Position numbers and translations under genes: made by a program. Positions 61,689 to 64,000 of a stretch of DNA of 64,000 bases are shown here, piece by piece (position 1 is the stretch's first letter; each line of letters begins with the position of its first letter). The DNA is from Ensifer sp. WSM1721 (GTDB lineage Bacteria > Pseudomonadota > Alphaproteobacteria > Rhizobiales > Rhizobiaceae), in NCBI RefSeq assembly GCF_000513895.2, contig NZ_CP165783.1:1426001-1490000 (forward strand), given 5' to 3'. A model generated the notes under the pieces. The model worked only from the letters and a program-made list of their open reading frames with translations. It was not told the DNA's origin and searched no databases.

Positions 61689-63415
61689 AGAACGCACGCA
61701 ATCCCATTCCGAAGGGCGAGGGGGCCATTTTGAAGGTCGAGGGGCTCACGGTCGATTTCCTCTCGAACGACGACCCGGTCCGCGCCGTCGACAACGTCTC
61801 CTTCCACGTCGACCGCGGCGAGACGCTCGTGATCCTCGGCGAAAGCGGCTCGGGCAAGAGCGTCAGCACCAGCACGGTAATGGATCTCATCGACTGCCCG
61901 CCGGGCGATATCGTCTCCGGATCCTGCGTCTTCGACGGTACCGAGCTCTCTCGCCTCGATGCGGAGGCCCGCCGCGACATCAACGGCCGGCGGATCGCGA
62001 TGATCTTCCAGGATCCGCTCGCCTATCTCAATCCGGTCTATACCGTCGGGCGGCAGATCGCGGAGGTGTTCGAGAGCCATGACGCGGCACGCGGCAGGCA
62101 AGCACGCACCAACGCAATAGAACTGCTTAGGCGCGTCGGCATCCCCGAGCCGGAAAGCCGGGTGGATTTCTACCCGCACCAGTTCTCCGGGGGGCAGCGC
62201 CAGCGCGTGATGATCGCCATGGCGATCGCGCTCAAGCCCGACATCCTGATCGCCGACGAGCCGACGACGGCGCTCGACGTCAGCGTTCAGGCGCAGATTC
62301 TCGATCTCTTGCGCGACCTCCAGCGCGAGACCGGCATGGCGCTCGTCATGATCACCCATGATCTCGAGGTTGCCGCATCCATGGCAGACCGGGTCATCGT
62401 CATGAATGGCGGAAAGGTTGTGGAATCCGGTCTCGCCCGAGAGGTGTTCAGCAATCCGCAGCACGCCTATACGCGCCGCCTGATCGCCGCACTCCCCCAT
62501 GGCGAGGCGGCGGAAACATCGCACAGACGATCGGCGAAGGTCACAGGCGAAACGCTTCTCAAGGTGGAGCATCTGACGAAGGAATATGTGCTTGCATCCG
62601 GAGCATTCGCCGGCAAGCGCTCGTTCAAGGCAGTGGACGACGTCAGTTTCGAAGTGAGGAAAGGCGAGACGCTCGGCATCGTCGGGGAGTCCGGCTCAGG
62701 CAAGTCGAGCATTGCTCGCATTCTGCTCAGGCTGAACGATCCGAGCTCCGGCAAGGCGATCTATGCGGGCGAGAACATCTTCGAGATGAGTGGGAAGCAG
62801 CTCGTCGCATTTCGGCGAAAAGTCCAGATGGTTTTCCAGGATCCCTACGGCTCCATGAACCCGCGCATGAACATCCAGGCGATCATCTCCGAGCCCTGGG
62901 CGATTCACCGCGATCTCCTGCCCCGGAGCCGGTGGCGCGATCGGGTGGCGGAGCTTCTGGACCTGGTCGGCCTAAAGCCGGAGCACGCCGAGCGCTACCC
63001 GCACCAGTTTTCCGGCGGACAACGGCAGCGCATCGCCATTGCCCGGGCGCTTGCGAGCGAGCCGGAACTGATCGTTTGCGACGAGGCGGTCTCCGCGCTT
63101 GATGTCTCGATCCAGGCACAGGTGATCGATCTTCTGGCCGACCTTCGCACGAGACTCGGCCTCTCCTATATCTTCATCACCCATGACCTGCCGATCGTGC
63201 GCCATTTCGCCGATCGGATCCTGGTGATGAAGCAGGGAAAGATCGTCGAGGAGGGCCCGACCTCGGCCTTGTTCGGCGCGCCGCAACACGAATACACCCA
63301 AAGCCTAATCAGGGCCGTGCCGAAGCCGAAATGGCTCACGCCGGATGAAGCGCCGTCGGCCGCGCCAGGCGAGCTTCGAGCGCGGCGGGCGAGAAACGGC
63401 GGCATGGCGGGATGA
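61685..63415 (+). CDS. ABC transporter ATP-binding protein, DppD-DppF fusion
   Basis: This 576-residue double ATPase corresponds to DppD and DppF in one chain. The first half has [25 protein letters not shown] and [11 protein letters not shown]. The second half has [25 protein letters not shown] and CDEAVSALD. Both sites look functional. The C-terminal oligopeptide-transporter extension (about 20 residues ending in basic residues) is present. It is the last gene of the kdgD-linked operon and is preceded by a four-base overlap. Confidence 0.93.
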   Translation: MKNARNPIPKGEGAILKVEGLTVDFLSNDDPVRAVDNVSFHVDRGETLVILGESGSGKSVSTSTVMDLIDCPPGDIVSGSCVFDGTELSRLDAEARRDINGRRIAMIFQDPLAYLNPVYTVGRQIAEVFESHDAARGRQARTNAIELLRRVGIPEPESRVDFYPHQFSGGQRQRVMIAMAIALKPDILIADEPTTALDVSVQAQILDLLRDLQRETGMALVMITHDLEVAASMADRVIVMNGGKVVESGLAREVFSNPQHAYTRRLIAALPHGEAAETSHRRSAKVTGETLLKVEHLTKEYVLASGAFAGKRSFKAVDDVSFEVRKGETLGIVGESGSGKSSIARILLRLNDPSSGKAIYAGENIFEMSGKQLVAFRRKVQMVFQDPYGSMNPRMNIQAIISEPWAIHRDLLPRSRWRDRVAELLDLVGLKPEHAERYPHQFSGGQRQRIAIARALASEPELIVCDEAVSALDVSIQAQVIDLLADLRTRLGLSYIFITHDLPIVRHFADRILVMKQGKIVEEGPTSALFGAPQHEYTQSLIRAVPKPKWLTPDEAPSAAPGELRARRARNGGMAG

Positions 63416-63463
63416 CACCTCACCGGAACCTGATTGCCGGCCAGATGCCACAGTGAAAGGACC

Positions 63464-64000
63464 TCACTTCCACATGGATCGCATTCGTGCTCCGACATCG
63501 ACCCGGACCTGCCGGGCGCTGCGCTCGCCGGCAGTCGCTTTCACCTTCGGCCAATGCGAGGTTTCGAAGAACTGGAGCAGCGTCGCCGGTATGAACCGGG
63601 TGCGTGACGCATAGACGTGTCTGTCTCCCAGCGCGTTTTGCCCGCCGGTGAAGAATCGCTGCGGCGTCAGAAGCGTGAGGCTGTCGCGAGCCCGCGTCAT
63701 GCCGACATAGAGTAGCCGCCGTTCCTCTTCGAGCTCGGCGCTGCTGCCGGCCCCAAGATCGGAGGGAATGCAGCCGTCGACGACGTTGAGCATGAAGACG
63801 GAGCGCCACTCCTGGCCCTTGGCCGAATGGATCGTGGAAAGGATGAGATAGTCCTCGTCCAGTAGCGGCACGCCGGCCTGATCGCTGGTGGCGTCCGGCG
63901 GGTCGAGCGTGAGTTCCGTGAGAAAGCGCTCCCGGCTCTGATAGCCGCCGGCGATCTGCTCGAGTTGGAGGAGATCGGCCTTGCGGGTGTCGGCATCCTC
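63464..64000 (-). CDS. UvrD/PcrA-type DNA helicase, C-terminal part (cut by window edge)
   Basis: This is the 3' end of a superfamily 1 helicase gene whose start lies beyond the right edge. The frame is open from 64000. Motif V region TIHSAKGQEW and motif VI EEERRLLYVGMTRAR are clear, followed by a short variable tail ending SMWK. Translation runs leftward to the stop at 63464. The product unwinds DNA in repair or replication. Only the last 178 residues are visible, so length and exact subfamily cannot be judged. It converges on the Dpp-type operon. Confidence 0.88.
   Translation of the reverse strand, partial: EDADTRKADLLQLEQIAGGYQSRERFLTELTLDPPDATSDQAGVPLLDEDYLILSTIHSAKGQEWRSVFMLNVVDGCIPSDLGAGSSAELEEERRLLYVGMTRARDSLTLLTPQRFFTGGQNALGDRHVYASRTRFIPATLLQFFETSHWPKVKATAGERSARQVRVDVGARMRSMWK

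Overview
The window is high-GC alphaproteobacterial DNA, most like Sinorhizobium/Ensifer in the Rhizobiales. This is inferred from gene content and from mosaic intergenic palindromes of the rhizobial type; no species is claimed. Genes are dense, several operons are joined by ATGA or TAATG stop/start overlaps, and I saw no rRNA, tRNA, CRISPR array or insertion sequence.

Layout. 0-13 kb: a class III nucleotide cyclase with a TolB-like/TPR tail, a GlxA-type AraC regulator, a SAM methyltransferase, an EmrAB-type efflux pair, a secreted cupin, an NmrA-type reductase, a winged-helix regulator carrying the same TolB-like/TPR tail as the cyclase, and an RTX calcium-binding protein. 13-21 kb: fatty-acid beta-oxidation genes (fadE; thiolase and multifunctional FadB, overlapping) plus an acetyl-CoA hydrolase/transferase gene split by an apparent one-base shift. 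21-26.5 kb: BON-domain protein, conserved hypothetical, aldo/keto reductase, a frameshifted VOC-fold gene, and a divergent EamA exporter/LysR pair. 26.7-31.9 kb: a copper and redox group (orphan Rieske protein, CopZ-like chaperone, Met-rich mini-membrane protein, multicopper oxidase, DUF411 protein, TlpA remnant, SCO protein, cytochrome c). 32-37 kb: glutathione transferase, decayed zinc-free alcohol dehydrogenase, HAD hydrolase, and a NarL-type two-component pair. 37-39.8 kb: a visibly more AT-rich pair, a UbiA prenyltransferase with a degenerate HAD-like head and a polytopic membrane protein whose stop codon lies in a dispersed repeat. 40-48.9 kb: a CUT2 sugar ABC transporter, its LacI regulator, a Gfo/Idh/MocA dehydrogenase, a MarR-GNAT fusion and an SDR. 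49.4-53.6 kb: one very large, highly periodic protein. 53.7-64 kb: SlyD-like isomerase, two overlapping L,D-transpeptidases, a FadR-type regulator with KdgD and a Dpp/Opp-type ABC transporter, and the C-terminal end of a UvrD-type helicase cut by the window edge.

The most striking object is the 49.4-53.6 kb gene. It is made almost wholly of eight-residue units (consensus ALTxxQIA) ordered into a 17-unit super-repeat of 136 residues. The super-repeat recurs every 408 bp, exactly, ten times with no insertion or deletion. I do not recognise a named family for it.

Three genes (acetyl-CoA hydrolase, VOC protein, alcohol dehydrogenase) are each broken by a single base gained or lost in a short homopolymer. 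This is either real decay or residual sequencing error, and reads would decide.
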